A stretch of 64,000 nt of DNA from Bacteroidales bacterium (GTDB taxonomy: Bacteria; Bacteroidota; Bacteroidia; Bacteroidales; M50B96). The DNA lies in the NCBI GenBank assembly GCA_018401015.1, contig JAGYLP010000007.1, forward strand, positions 62,001 through 126,000. The letters run 5' to 3'. Each line of letters opens with the position of its first letter. Position 1 is the first letter of the stretch. A program made the position numbers and the translations under genes. Positions 35,120 to 43,895 of this stretch are shown here, piece after piece. The notes beneath the pieces were generated by a model, which saw only the letters and a program-made list of their open reading frames with translations, was not told the DNA's origin and ran no database searches.

Positions 35120-36406
35120 CTAGAAAAAATAATAACTACCCAATAAGAAGCGCCACACACCAACCTGATAGGAATCGCTTATTCGGCCGTATGCGTCGCG
35201 GTTTAATAAGTTATCCTCTTGGCTCGTAGCGTAGGCTGCAACGGTATATTCCACTTCGACCGCTAACCGAATCTTTCCGCTATTCCAGCTTACCCTAGGT
35301 GCCATTCGATAGAGGTAATCGACATTCGCTCCCCGCGAAAATGCTCCTAAGAATTCAGGATTTTCCAGTAGCTCGAAACTACCCATGTTCTTGCTGTAAG
35401 CTAGGAATAACCCACTTGATCCCCATCTATAGGTATGCTCCCATTCCCCCCAAATTGAAAAAGTATTAATCGGAACATACGAACGTATCTCTCGTTCCAT
35501 ATCCACCATACTCGCTACGGTATAACCGCCCAGCATGAGCCCGTCGTAGGCATTCTGAGCCCATAGTGCCTGAACTTTAAATAAACTCTTGCTGTGACGA
35601 TAACGAGCAAAACTATTCAGGTTAAAAGCACCAAAACTCTCATTGGTTTTATAATTATTGAGGCTCACCAGGCGAGGTAAAGTGCGCTTATATCCAAAAG
35701 TGGAAGCCAATAAGAGCTGTTCAGAAACCTTCCATTGAGCTTGGAAATGTAAGTCGGGTAGGAGGGAGTTGCTTAATCCCTGATACCCTCCCGGACCGGG
35801 AAAATCGCGCTGCGATGCGGCAGCTGCAATGAGCTGAAAGGAATTTTGCTGGTAGCTTACCCTAATTTGTGGATTTCTTGAAAAAAATTGAAATGGAATA
35901 CCGGTATTGAACGAAATCGTTCCTGGGAAAACCTCTGGCACAAATAATAAATGCCAAAACTGACCCATTAACAAACTCCACTTGCCCCAATCCAACTCCA
36001 AATAGGCATGCCGCAACCTGAATCCATTCACATCACTTTCGGTATGCCCAAAATAAGCTCCTTCCAACAAACCACTTACCTCTGCTCCGAAGGCTTTGGG
36101 ACCAATTAGTTTTGTCCCAAACCTGGACTGAATCGATAAAAAGTTGAATTGCCCGCGAGTGTGGATATCATTCCCCTCCGCATCTAGCTGTGCTTCTTTC
36201 GGATACAACATGAGATGACCCTCGCGAGCTGAATAGGATTGACGCGTATCGTAGAAGAAATCATTCTTCACATAGCCAAACCAAATTGCACGAAAATCAC
36301 TATCATCTTCATTTTCTGATAACTGAGCACTTGAAACCAGAGGCAAACCAATGCCGAAAGTCAATAAAAAAACCAACCTGAGAGAGACGAGAAAGCGAAC
36401 ATTCAT
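35120..36406 (-). CDS. Outer-membrane porin-like beta-barrel protein
   Basis: A 428-residue protein with a signal peptide (RLVFLLTFGIGLPLVSSAQ) from the chosen ATG 36406; the frame is open to 36466 but that extension would spoil the signal. The mature part is a large beta-barrel with segments such as GKWSLLMGQFWHLLFVPEV, NPQIRVSYQQNSFQLIAAA and a final aromatic strand ending in FLLGSYYFF. It resembles DcaP-like porins of Bacteroidota. The substrate is unknown. cydA starts divergently 200 bases away. Confidence 0.75.
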   Translation of the reverse strand: MNVRFLVSLRLVFLLTFGIGLPLVSSAQLSENEDDSDFRAIWFGYVKNDFFYDTRQSYSAREGHLMLYPKEAQLDAEGNDIHTRGQFNFLSIQSRFGTKLIGPKAFGAEVSGLLEGAYFGHTESDVNGFRLRHAYLELDWGKWSLLMGQFWHLLFVPEVFPGTISFNTGIPFQFFSRNPQIRVSYQQNSFQLIAAAASQRDFPGPGGYQGLSNSLLPDLHFQAQWKVSEQLLLASTFGYKRTLPRLVSLNNYKTNESFGAFNLNSFARYRHSKSLFKVQALWAQNAYDGLMLGGYTVASMVDMEREIRSYVPINTFSIWGEWEHTYRWGSSGLFLAYSKNMGSFELLENPEFLGAFSRGANVDYLYRMAPRVSWNSGKIRLAVEVEYTVAAYATSQEDNLLNRDAYGRISDSYQVGVWRFLLGSYYFF

Positions 36407-36556
36407 GATTTGCTGTTTTAGTCTGCAAAACAAAAAACAATCCGGCAGAAGTTCTATGCTAAACATCGTCCTCGATCCTATTCTTCAACACATGTACCTG
36501 GTTTAGAAAGTACAATAATTTAACGTAAATAAATGGGGCGATTTCTCGATAAAGCC

Positions 36557-36564
36557 TAATTTTG
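36557..36564 (+). promoter_or_regulatory. -7 box before cydAB
   Basis: TAATTTTG fully matches TAnnTTTG, 42 bases before the cydA ATG. The -33 position at 19 bases reads GGG, so the promoter may need an activator. Confidence 0.6.
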
Positions 36565-36605
36565 CAAACGTTATTTGGTCTTATTTTTATTTAATCTATA
36601 TTCCA

Positions 36606-37991
36606 ATGGATGTCGAAATACTCTCGCGAATACAATTCGCATTTACCGTTTCATTTCACTATATCTATCCTCCACTGAGCATTGGCCTTGGCCTACTTAT
36701 GGTGCTCATGGAAGGAATGTACCTACGAACCGGTAATAAACTGTACGAGGAGCTAACTCGCTTCTGGACAAAAATTTTTGCAGTTACTTTCGGACTCGGA
36801 GTGGCCACAGGAATTGTTATGGAGTTTGAATTTGGAACAAATTGGGCTACTTATTCGCGATACGTAGGCGATGTGTTTGGCTCTGCGCTTGCTGCCGAAG
36901 GAATCTTTGCCTTCGCCCTGGAAAGTGGTTTTCTGGGAGTGCTTCTTTTTGGATGGAACCGTGTAAAACCCATTGTTCACTTTATTGCTACGCTCGGCGT
37001 ATGGATCGGCTCCATGTTCTCGGCCGTTTGGATCGTTGTGGCTAATAGCTGGCAACAAACGCCCGCAGGCTTCCAAATCGTAGGAGAGGGGATGAACGCC
37101 CGCGCCGAGATCACCGACTTTTGGGCGATGGTTTTCAATCCATCCAGCGTCGATCGAATTTTACATGTTTGGATCGGAGCTCTCATTGCCGGAGCCTTCC
37201 TCGTGCTAAGCGTACATGCATATTACTTGCTTAAAGGCCGGTATATCGAACATTCTCAAAGAGCATTTAAAATAGCACTTTCAGTAGTCATTTTCACGTC
37301 CTTACTGCAACTGGTAACCGGCCATAGTTCTGCAGAAGGGGTAGCAGAAAATCAACCCGCTAAACTGGCTGCTTTCGAGGGTCATTACAATCAAACAGAC
37401 CAAGCGCACCTGTACCTTTTTGGTTGGGTCGATCAAGATAATCAAAAAGTGTATGGACCCTACATACCTGGTGGACTGAGCTTTTTACTATACGGAAACT
37501 TCGACACACCCGTTAAAGGGCTCAACGATTTTCCAGCCGATGAAATTCCGACCGCCGTCAATGCCGTTTTTCAATTCTATCACCTAATGGTCGCATTTGG
37601 ACTCTTTTTCATTGGATTGAGCCTCTTCAGTGCCTTTCTCTGGTGGCGCGGTAAATTATTCCAATACCGTTGGTTGCTTTGGGTGTTTGTAGTCTCCGTA
37701 ATTTTACCTCAGTTGGCAAATCAGTTCGGCTGGTTTGCAGCGGAAATGGGACGGCAACCATGGGTCGTTTACGGGTTACTACGAACTTCCGATGCACTCT
37801 CAGTAACCGTTACTGCCAATCAAGTGCTCTTTTCACTGATCATGTTCACGGCAATTTATGCCTTGCTTTTCGCCTTATTCCTTTACCTGCTGAACAAAAA
37901 AATTCAGGCAGGACCATTCGATGAATCCGGCACAGAACAGCGTCCCCTTCAAGAAAGTATTGCAGATGTTATTAACCCTAAAACCAATTAA
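36606..37991 (+). CDS. cydA: Cytochrome bd ubiquinol oxidase subunit I
   Basis: A 461-residue inner-membrane subunit that oxidises quinol and passes electrons to the haem b/d site, reducing O2. H18 in [13 protein letters not shown] is the haem b595 ligand, a second histidine in [12 protein letters not shown] is the haem b558 ligand, and GRQPW is present. The Q-loop motif [15 protein letters not shown] is intact, but the protein is about 60 residues shorter than E. coli CydA, as in the short Q-loop type. CydB follows after 2 bases. The pair gives high-affinity respiration or oxygen scavenging. Confidence 0.97.
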   Translation: MDVEILSRIQFAFTVSFHYIYPPLSIGLGLLMVLMEGMYLRTGNKLYEELTRFWTKIFAVTFGLGVATGIVMEFEFGTNWATYSRYVGDVFGSALAAEGIFAFALESGFLGVLLFGWNRVKPIVHFIATLGVWIGSMFSAVWIVVANSWQQTPAGFQIVGEGMNARAEITDFWAMVFNPSSVDRILHVWIGALIAGAFLVLSVHAYYLLKGRYIEHSQRAFKIALSVVIFTSLLQLVTGHSSAEGVAENQPAKLAAFEGHYNQTDQAHLYLFGWVDQDNQKVYGPYIPGGLSFLLYGNFDTPVKGLNDFPADEIPTAVNAVFQFYHLMVAFGLFFIGLSLFSAFLWWRGKLFQYRWLLWVFVVSVILPQLANQFGWFAAEMGRQPWVVYGLLRTSDALSVTVTANQVLFSLIMFTAIYALLFALFLYLLNKKIQAGPFDESGTEQRPLQESIADVINPKTN

Positions 37992-37993
37992 TT

Positions 37994-39028
37994 ATGGCAA
38001 CTTTTTTAGGAATCGATTACCCAACCTGGTGGTTCTTAGTCGTTGGAGCATTGTTCTCGGGATATGCCATTCTCGATGGATTCGATTTAGGTGCAGGCGC
38101 ACTGCACTTATTCTTTAAAGAAGAAGAGGATCGAAGAATTGCACTCAACGCAGTTGGTCCTGTATGGGACGGAAACGAAGTATGGTTGGTTATTGGTGGG
38201 GGAGCATTGTTTGCCGGTTTTCCTGTACTATACGCTTCCATATTTTCGGCCATGTATATTCCCTTCATGCTCTTTCTGGCATTCTTGATTTTTAGAGCAG
38301 TTTCAATCGAATTCCGGAGCAAAGAACCCATGAAATGGTGGCGAAATATGTGGGATATTAGTTACAGCGTATCCAGCATTGCAATGGCTTTGCTGCTCGG
38401 AGTCGTGGTTGGAAATATTCTCTGGGGAATCAAGCTGGGTCCCAACTATGAATTTCAAGGTAGCTGGCTCGAATTCCTCAATCCCTATTCGCTTTTAGTA
38501 GGCGTTACTGCTGTTGCTCTCTTTACCATGCATGGAGCTATATACCTGGCTATGAAAACGGAAGGTAAACTCTTCGCAAAAGTGAAGAACCTCCTCAAGC
38601 AATCAATGATATTATTTATCGTAACATACAGCTTAGTAACGCTTTACACCTTAATTTATCTTCCACATTTAACCGACAGGCTCCACGAAAATGTAGCCTT
38701 ATTTGTGGTACCGCTCTTAGCCTTTCTCAGTATCGCCAATATTCCTCGCCTTGTCAGTAAATCGAAATTCGTCATGGCCTTTATTTTCTCGGCACTCACG
38801 ATGAGCTTTTTACTGATCCTGGTAGCAGTAGAATTATATCCAACCATCATCATGTCGACCATCGACCCGATGTACGATATAACCGTTTATAATGCCGCTT
38901 CATCGGAAAAATCCTTACGATTTATGCTACAGATTACCGCCATCGGCGGACCTTTGGTACTCTTATACACGGTATTTGTTTATCGAACTTTCTGGGGAAA
39001 AGTAAAACTCGACGAAACAAGTTATTAG
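37994..39028 (+). CDS. cydB: Cytochrome bd ubiquinol oxidase subunit II
   Basis: A 344-residue membrane subunit with about eight or nine helices. The opening YPTWWFLVVGALFSGYAILDGFDLGAGAL and VWDGNEVWLVIGGGALFAGFP are the CydB signature. It stabilises CydA and the oxidase haem site. No cydX-like or cydCD gene is next to it. The heptamer-phased repeats begin at the base after its stop codon. Confidence 0.97.
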   Translation: MATFLGIDYPTWWFLVVGALFSGYAILDGFDLGAGALHLFFKEEEDRRIALNAVGPVWDGNEVWLVIGGGALFAGFPVLYASIFSAMYIPFMLFLAFLIFRAVSIEFRSKEPMKWWRNMWDISYSVSSIAMALLLGVVVGNILWGIKLGPNYEFQGSWLEFLNPYSLLVGVTAVALFTMHGAIYLAMKTEGKLFAKVKNLLKQSMILFIVTYSLVTLYTLIYLPHLTDRLHENVALFVVPLLAFLSIANIPRLVSKSKFVMAFIFSALTMSFLLILVAVELYPTIIMSTIDPMYDITVYNAASSEKSLRFMLQITAIGGPLVLLYTVFVYRTFWGKVKLDETSY

Positions 39029-39321
39029 AAATTTAAAATTTAAAATTCAAGATTTAAGATTCAAGATTTAAGATTCAAGATTAGGAGATTAGGAAATTCA
39101 TGGTAGCTGCTGATCAATTTCGAATACAAATTTACGATTAGAACCCTTGATCTTAGTGGCCAATTAGTTTTGAATTTTGAATCTGAAATTTTGAATCTAA
39201 ATTCATGGTAGCTGCTGATCAATGTTGAATTCAAATTTACGATTAGAACCCTTGATCTTAGTGGCCAATTAATTTTGAATATTGAATCTGAAATTTTGAA
39301 TTTTGAATTTTGAATCTGATT
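39029..39321. repeat. Heptamer-phased repeats with a 105-base direct repeat
   Basis: Immediately after the cydB stop, eight consecutive 7-base units of the type AAATTTA, AGATTCA and AGATTTA run from 39029 to 39084. Two copies of a 105-base unit follow (39094-39198 and 39199-39303), each with a shared core (GGTAGCTGCTGATCAA to TTAGTGGCCAATTA) and a tail of TTTTGAA/TCTGAAA heptamers. The tails are roughly complementary to the left heptamers, so the region could fold into a large imperfect hairpin. No coding potential is seen. Confidence 0.85.
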
Positions 39322-39456
39322 TTTCTCATAATTAATATTATGTTAAGTAGGGTGTTTAATACACACCCCACAATCTCCTTCTATCAAGAATTATAGCCAG
39401 AAAATGCCTTTCAACAAATAGGCTTATTTATCTTTGACCATCTAAACTTGAAAACC
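39322..39456 (+). promoter_or_regulatory. Gap and -7 box before the zinc-ribbon gene
   Basis: AT-rich spacer without genes. TATCTTTG at 39429-39436 is a full -7 box. An in-frame TTG at 39448 would lie almost at the transcription start, so the ATG at 39457 is the better start. Confidence 0.55.
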
Positions 39457-39675
39457 ATGAGAACAAAATCCAACCTAAACTATGTATGCCCTAAATGTGG
39501 AAACAGAACGTACGAAGTAGATGAAATTCGCACTGTTGGTGGCATTTGGTCGAAGATATTTGATGTTCAGAATAAAAAATTCAGCGTTGTTTCGTGTAAA
39601 CAGTGCCATTATGCAGAACTCTATAAAAGCCCAAGCAGCATGCTGGGCAATGTGTTCGACTTTTTTACCCAATAA
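39457..39675 (+). CDS. Small zinc-ribbon protein
   Basis: A 72-residue protein with CPKCGN near the N-terminus and CKQCHY about 30 residues later: two CxxC knuckles that should bind one zinc. It fits the nucleic-acid-binding zinc ribbon of the DUF2082-like group (PF09855). The C-terminus is SMLGNVFDFFTQ. The role is unknown. The start at ATG 39457 is preferred over TTG 39448. Confidence 0.78.
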   Translation: MRTKSNLNYVCPKCGNRTYEVDEIRTVGGIWSKIFDVQNKKFSVVSCKQCHYAELYKSPSSMLGNVFDFFTQ

Positions 39676-39703
39676 AATTTATTTCTTCTACCCTAGTATC
39701 AAA

Positions 39704-39735
39704 AAAAAGGCTACCCAAAATTGGATAGCCTTTTT
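39704..39735. terminator. Bidirectional terminator between zinc ribbon and TPR genes
   Basis: AAAAAGGCTA pairs with TAGCCTTTTT over a 12-base loop, flanked by A-runs and T-runs on both sides. Confidence 0.88.
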
Positions 39736-39755
39736 CCAAGGAGCAAACAATTAAA

Positions 39756-41054
39756 CTATTGTCCCTCTTTGGCTTTCGCTTCGTAAGCTTCTATTAAAGC
39801 CTTCATTTCATTCGACTTATCGTAATTTCCCAGGGTGTAATAAATCCCTTTCAAAGAAATCACCGTGTTAATGTCTTCCGGATTCATTTCATACGCTTTT
39901 TCCATATAAGGAAGAGCTTTTTCCAGAATGGCCTTTCCTTCATCCATCATCTTGTCGTATTGCTTTTGCTTTTCAATGGGTAAATCACGCGCTTGCGTAA
40001 ATACTTCAACCGCCTGGTTGTTATAGAGAACCCCAAGGTTATAAATAGCGTCGTAAAAATCTGCTTTAATTTCTAAAGCTTTCTGGTAAGCAATTGCTGC
40101 TGAGTCGTATTCACTGGATTCGTCATGAAGCGTACCAATGGCAAAGTAATAGGTCTCATTTGTTGGATTGCTTTTAATCGCATTATTCAGGTAAATGAGA
40201 GCCTCAGCTTTCATATCATTCCCTAAATAATGATTAATCAACATATCCATTAATACAGAGCTGGTTGATGAGTATTTTTCGGCACCATCTTGCAATACTT
40301 GAATGTACTGAGCTGTATCGCCCTGATTTAGGTTTGCCAATGCAAGACTTCTGTAATTTAGCAACTTAGCTTGATCGTCGGCACCATAATCCATTTCAAT
40401 AAGACGTGTATAGCGTTTACTTGCTTCGTCCCAAATTTCAGCTTTTTCAGCGGCTAGAGCTGAATAAAAATACCCCAGGGTATCAAAACGCATCATGCTG
40501 GAGAGTCGAATACTGATATCGAAAGATTCCAAACTCTTTGCATTCTCTTCCTTACTCTCGCTATTTAACTGATTAACAGCGTGATTAAAGTATGCGATGG
40601 ACATCGAATTCATTCTAGCAAAAGCAATATCGTAGGTAATATCCCAATTATCGATATTGTTTTTGTCTTGAATAAGACGAGCAAAAACCTGAAAATCCGC
40701 GTCATTTCGCAAGATGTCGAGCGAGTTCCATTTTGGATCTTTCCAGTTCAGGTTAATCGCTTTCATGAAAGAGTTCAAGGCAGTTTCCATCGCATTGGGA
40801 GCTAACTCACAATACTCCGGCAGCTCTTTATCCTGACACTGCGACAAGATTATCTGGTACGTTTGTCCGTGGTACCACCAAGCTTTGGCATCGTCGGCGG
40901 TTTTTTTGTGGACTACTGCTGCATCGATTGCAGTTTTGGCTTTTTTGTAATTCTCTACCTTCAAATAATTGATGCACGACTGCACTTTCGAGCTTTGTGC
41001 CTGGACAGCCCCGAAGGCCAGAACTACCATTAATACTAAGGCTAAACGCTTCAT
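39756..41054 (-). CDS. Periplasmic TPR protein linked to gyrA
   Basis: A 432-residue protein with a signal peptide (KRLALVLMVVLAFGAVQAQ). The rest is TPR repeats. Clear units near the C-terminus are TYYFAIGTLHDESSEYDSAAIAYQKALEIK, FYDAIYNLGVLYNNQAVEVFTQA and ALPYMEKAYEMNPEDINTVISLKGIYYTLGNYDKS. It starts 36 bases after gyrA and is probably cotranscribed with it, an order I believe is common in Bacteroidia. The function is unknown. Confidence 0.82.
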   Translation of the reverse strand: MKRLALVLMVVLAFGAVQAQSSKVQSCINYLKVENYKKAKTAIDAAVVHKKTADDAKAWWYHGQTYQIILSQCQDKELPEYCELAPNAMETALNSFMKAINLNWKDPKWNSLDILRNDADFQVFARLIQDKNNIDNWDITYDIAFARMNSMSIAYFNHAVNQLNSESKEENAKSLESFDISIRLSSMMRFDTLGYFYSALAAEKAEIWDEASKRYTRLIEMDYGADDQAKLLNYRSLALANLNQGDTAQYIQVLQDGAEKYSSTSSVLMDMLINHYLGNDMKAEALIYLNNAIKSNPTNETYYFAIGTLHDESSEYDSAAIAYQKALEIKADFYDAIYNLGVLYNNQAVEVFTQARDLPIEKQKQYDKMMDEGKAILEKALPYMEKAYEMNPEDINTVISLKGIYYTLGNYDKSNEMKALIEAYEAKAKEGQ

Positions 41055-41090
41055 ACAATTCTTATTAGATTATTATTTTTAGTGGTTGTT

Positions 41091-43610
41091 TTATTCATTG
41101 AACTCTATTTCATTCAAATTAGTATGCTCATCCATTCCATCTGATTGTTCTATAACTTCATTCTCATCGCGCTGAATGGAAGCAACTGCTGCAATCGAAT
41201 CTTGTTCACTTAAATTAATCAATCGAACTCCTTGAGTAGCCCTACCCATTACTCTAAGTGAGTTTACGCTCAATCGAATAGCAATACCCGATTTGTTAAT
41301 AATCATGATATCGTCGGTATCAATTACCGACTTAATAGCTATTAACGACCCGGTCTTTTCCGTAATATTGATGGTCTTTACTCCCTTCCCTCCCCGATTA
41401 GTAATTCGATAATCTTCACGGCGTGAGCGCTTTCCATATCCTTTTTCAGATACAACCAACAAATCTTCTTTCCCTTCAACATCGGCAATCACCATACCTA
41501 CTACTTCGTCGTCCATGTGCTCCGACAAACGTACTCCTCTCACTCCTGCCGCATTACGTCCAACATTGCGGACCAATTCCTCGTGGAAGCGAATAGCATT
41601 ACCCGACTTAACAGCCAGGATAACTTCCTGATTTCCATTGGTCATCTTTGCTTCTAACAATTGGTCGCCTTCACGCACATTTATCGCGATAATTCCAGAT
41701 TGCCGTGGACGCGAATAAGCTTCCAGTTGAGTCTTCTTGACAATTCCTTTTTTCGTGCACAGAATAATGTTGTTCTGATTGATGTATGCTTCGTCCTTTA
41801 GGTTTTTAACATTAATATAGGCCTTCACCTTATCGTTTGGATCGATGCTCAATACATTTTGTATCGCCCTACCCTTCGAGGTTTTACTTCCCTCTGGAAT
41901 CTCATAAACTTTCAACCAATAACAACGTCCTTTCTCGGTAAAGAAAAGCATGGTATTATGCATGGTAGCAATAAACAAATGCTCCACGAAATCCTCATCG
42001 CGGGTCGACGATCCTTTAGCTCCTTTTCCTCCACGGTTCTGAATACGATATTCTGTTAATGGAGTTCGCTTGATATATCCCAAATGAGAAATCGTAATGG
42101 CCATCTCATCGTCGGCATAAAAATCTTCCGGATTCATCTCTTCCGATGAATAAATTATTTCTGTCCGTCGCTGATCGCCATATTTTGTATCTAGTTCAAG
42201 TAGCTCATCTTTGATGATTTGCATTCTTAACTCGCGACTTTCTAAAATCTCTTTTAAGTGAGCAATAAGCTGAATTAATTCATCGTATTCTTGCTTGATT
42301 TTATCGCGCTCAAGACCGGTCAGTTTCTGTAAACGTAAATCGAGAATGGCACGTGCTTGTATTTCGCTTAGCTGAAACTCTTCCATCAGGCCGTTTCTGG
42401 CATCCTCTACCGTTTTAGAAGCACGGATAAGGGCAATCACGGCATCTAAATGATCCAACGCAATCAATAATCCTTCTAGAACATGGGCCTTTTTCTCAGC
42501 TTGATCGAGCTCATACTGGGTACGCCGAACAACCACTTCGTGCCGATGATCCACAAAATGACGAATCATATCCTTTAAATTCAAGGTTTTCGGACGACCA
42601 TCGACAAGAGCAATATTATTAACTGAGAATGAGGTCTGTAAGGAGGAGAACTTAAACAATTTGGTGAGAACAACCGATGAATTAGCATCTCTCTTGAGTG
42701 TGATAACGATCCGCATGCCGGAACGATCCGATTCATCGTTGATGTTGGAAATACCTTCAATCTTCTTTTCGTTAACTAAATCGGCTATCTTTTTAATCAG
42801 TTCTGCCTTGTTAACCATGTAAGGGATCTCAGTAACTACAATACTTTCGCGCCCTGAAGAATCAACTTCTATTTCGGATTTACTTCTAATTACAATGCGT
42901 CCCCTACCCGTTTCATAGGCTTCTTTAACTCCCTCGTAACCATAAATAATTCCTCCGGTAGGAAAATCCGGTGCAAGGATCAGTTGGGTTAAGGTAGGTA
43001 TATCAATTTCTGCATCATCAATGTAAGCTGTAATGGCCTTGATGGTATCGTGAATATTGTGCGGCGGCATATTGGTAGCCATGCCGACGGCAATACCCGA
43101 AGCTCCGTTAAGCAGTAGTACGGGCAAACGAGTTGGAAGTACCGTTGGCTCTTCCAGGGAATCATCGAAATTGAGCTGAAAATCGACGGTATTTTTATCC
43201 AAATCGGCCAAGGTTTCTTCAGCAATTCTTTTGAGGCGTGCTTCAGTATAACGCATTGCCGCTGGACTATCACCATCGATCGAACCAAAGTTTCCTTGAC
43301 CATCGACTAGCGGGTATCGTAACGACCAATCCTGAGCCATCCGAACCATAGCTTCGTAAACCGATGAATCACCATGTGGATGATATTTACCCAAGACCTC
43401 TCCAACAATTCTGGCAGATTTTTTATACGATTTCCCGGCACCTACTCCCAGTTCATTCATTCCAAACAAAACTCGCCGATGAACCGGTTTCAACCCATCC
43501 CGCACATCCGGTAAGGCTCGGGAAACAATCACTGACATCGAATAATCGATGTAGGAAGATTTCATCTCTTCCTCTATGTTAATTTTAAGAATTCTTTCGT
43601 CTCTTATCAT
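41091..43610 (-). CDS. gyrA: DNA gyrase subunit A
   Basis: An 839-residue type II topoisomerase subunit that cuts and rejoins DNA for negative supercoiling. The catalytic tyrosine is Y121 in [10 protein letters not shown]. The quinolone-determining region reads [13 protein letters not shown], with Ser at S82 (E. coli S83) and Glu at E86 (E. coli D87). The GyrA-box core RGGKG is present in the C-terminal beta-pinwheel ([10 protein letters not shown]), supporting GyrA over ParC. It ends with an acidic tail. A TPR gene follows. Confidence 0.96.
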   Translation of the reverse strand: MIRDERILKINIEEEMKSSYIDYSMSVIVSRALPDVRDGLKPVHRRVLFGMNELGVGAGKSYKKSARIVGEVLGKYHPHGDSSVYEAMVRMAQDWSLRYPLVDGQGNFGSIDGDSPAAMRYTEARLKRIAEETLADLDKNTVDFQLNFDDSLEEPTVLPTRLPVLLLNGASGIAVGMATNMPPHNIHDTIKAITAYIDDAEIDIPTLTQLILAPDFPTGGIIYGYEGVKEAYETGRGRIVIRSKSEIEVDSSGRESIVVTEIPYMVNKAELIKKIADLVNEKKIEGISNINDESDRSGMRIVITLKRDANSSVVLTKLFKFSSLQTSFSVNNIALVDGRPKTLNLKDMIRHFVDHRHEVVVRRTQYELDQAEKKAHVLEGLLIALDHLDAVIALIRASKTVEDARNGLMEEFQLSEIQARAILDLRLQKLTGLERDKIKQEYDELIQLIAHLKEILESRELRMQIIKDELLELDTKYGDQRRTEIIYSSEEMNPEDFYADDEMAITISHLGYIKRTPLTEYRIQNRGGKGAKGSSTRDEDFVEHLFIATMHNTMLFFTEKGRCYWLKVYEIPEGSKTSKGRAIQNVLSIDPNDKVKAYINVKNLKDEAYINQNNIILCTKKGIVKKTQLEAYSRPRQSGIIAINVREGDQLLEAKMTNGNQEVILAVKSGNAIRFHEELVRNVGRNAAGVRGVRLSEHMDDEVVGMVIADVEGKEDLLVVSEKGYGKRSRREDYRITNRGGKGVKTINITEKTGSLIAIKSVIDTDDIMIINKSGIAIRLSVNSLRVMGRATQGVRLINLSEQDSIAAVASIQRDENEVIEQSDGMDEHTNLNEIEFNE

Positions 43611-43848
43611 GTAATTTCAAGTTCTATAAATCTATTTTAAATAGCTGAAAAACAGATGGCTATAAATACTTCTCCCCATTTTTTTAAAGCACTCGAATGT
43701 AGATAAAATCGCTAAAAACCGCAATTAAAAAAAGCTAATTCTGGTTCAAATAATTATCAACAACGAAACAAAGCAACTCGTTTCGAGTTTATTGGAAAAT
43801 ACTCATGCAAGCCAGGCCCTTAAGAATAGACAAATTGTCAGCATTCAT

Positions 43849-43856
43849 TACCTTTG
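43849..43856 (+). promoter_or_regulatory. -7 box before clpC
   Basis: TACCTTTG is a full TAnnTTTG match 39 bases before the ATG. I see no CIRCE or CtsR-like operator and no TTG at 19 bases. Confidence 0.6.
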
Positions 43857-43895
43857 CAAAGTATTTGATAGGTTCAAATCAAACCACTTAACATT

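Noticed and set aside
39029-39321. CRISPR array
   Set aside because: The repeats are 7 bases long or one 105-base duplication, with no 20-40 base repeats separated by unique spacers and no cas genes.
43611-43895. tRNA or small RNA in the gyrA-clpC gap
   Set aside because: I found no acceptor, T-arm or D-arm pattern here, nor a tRNA elsewhere in the window by eye; a covariance-model search would settle it.
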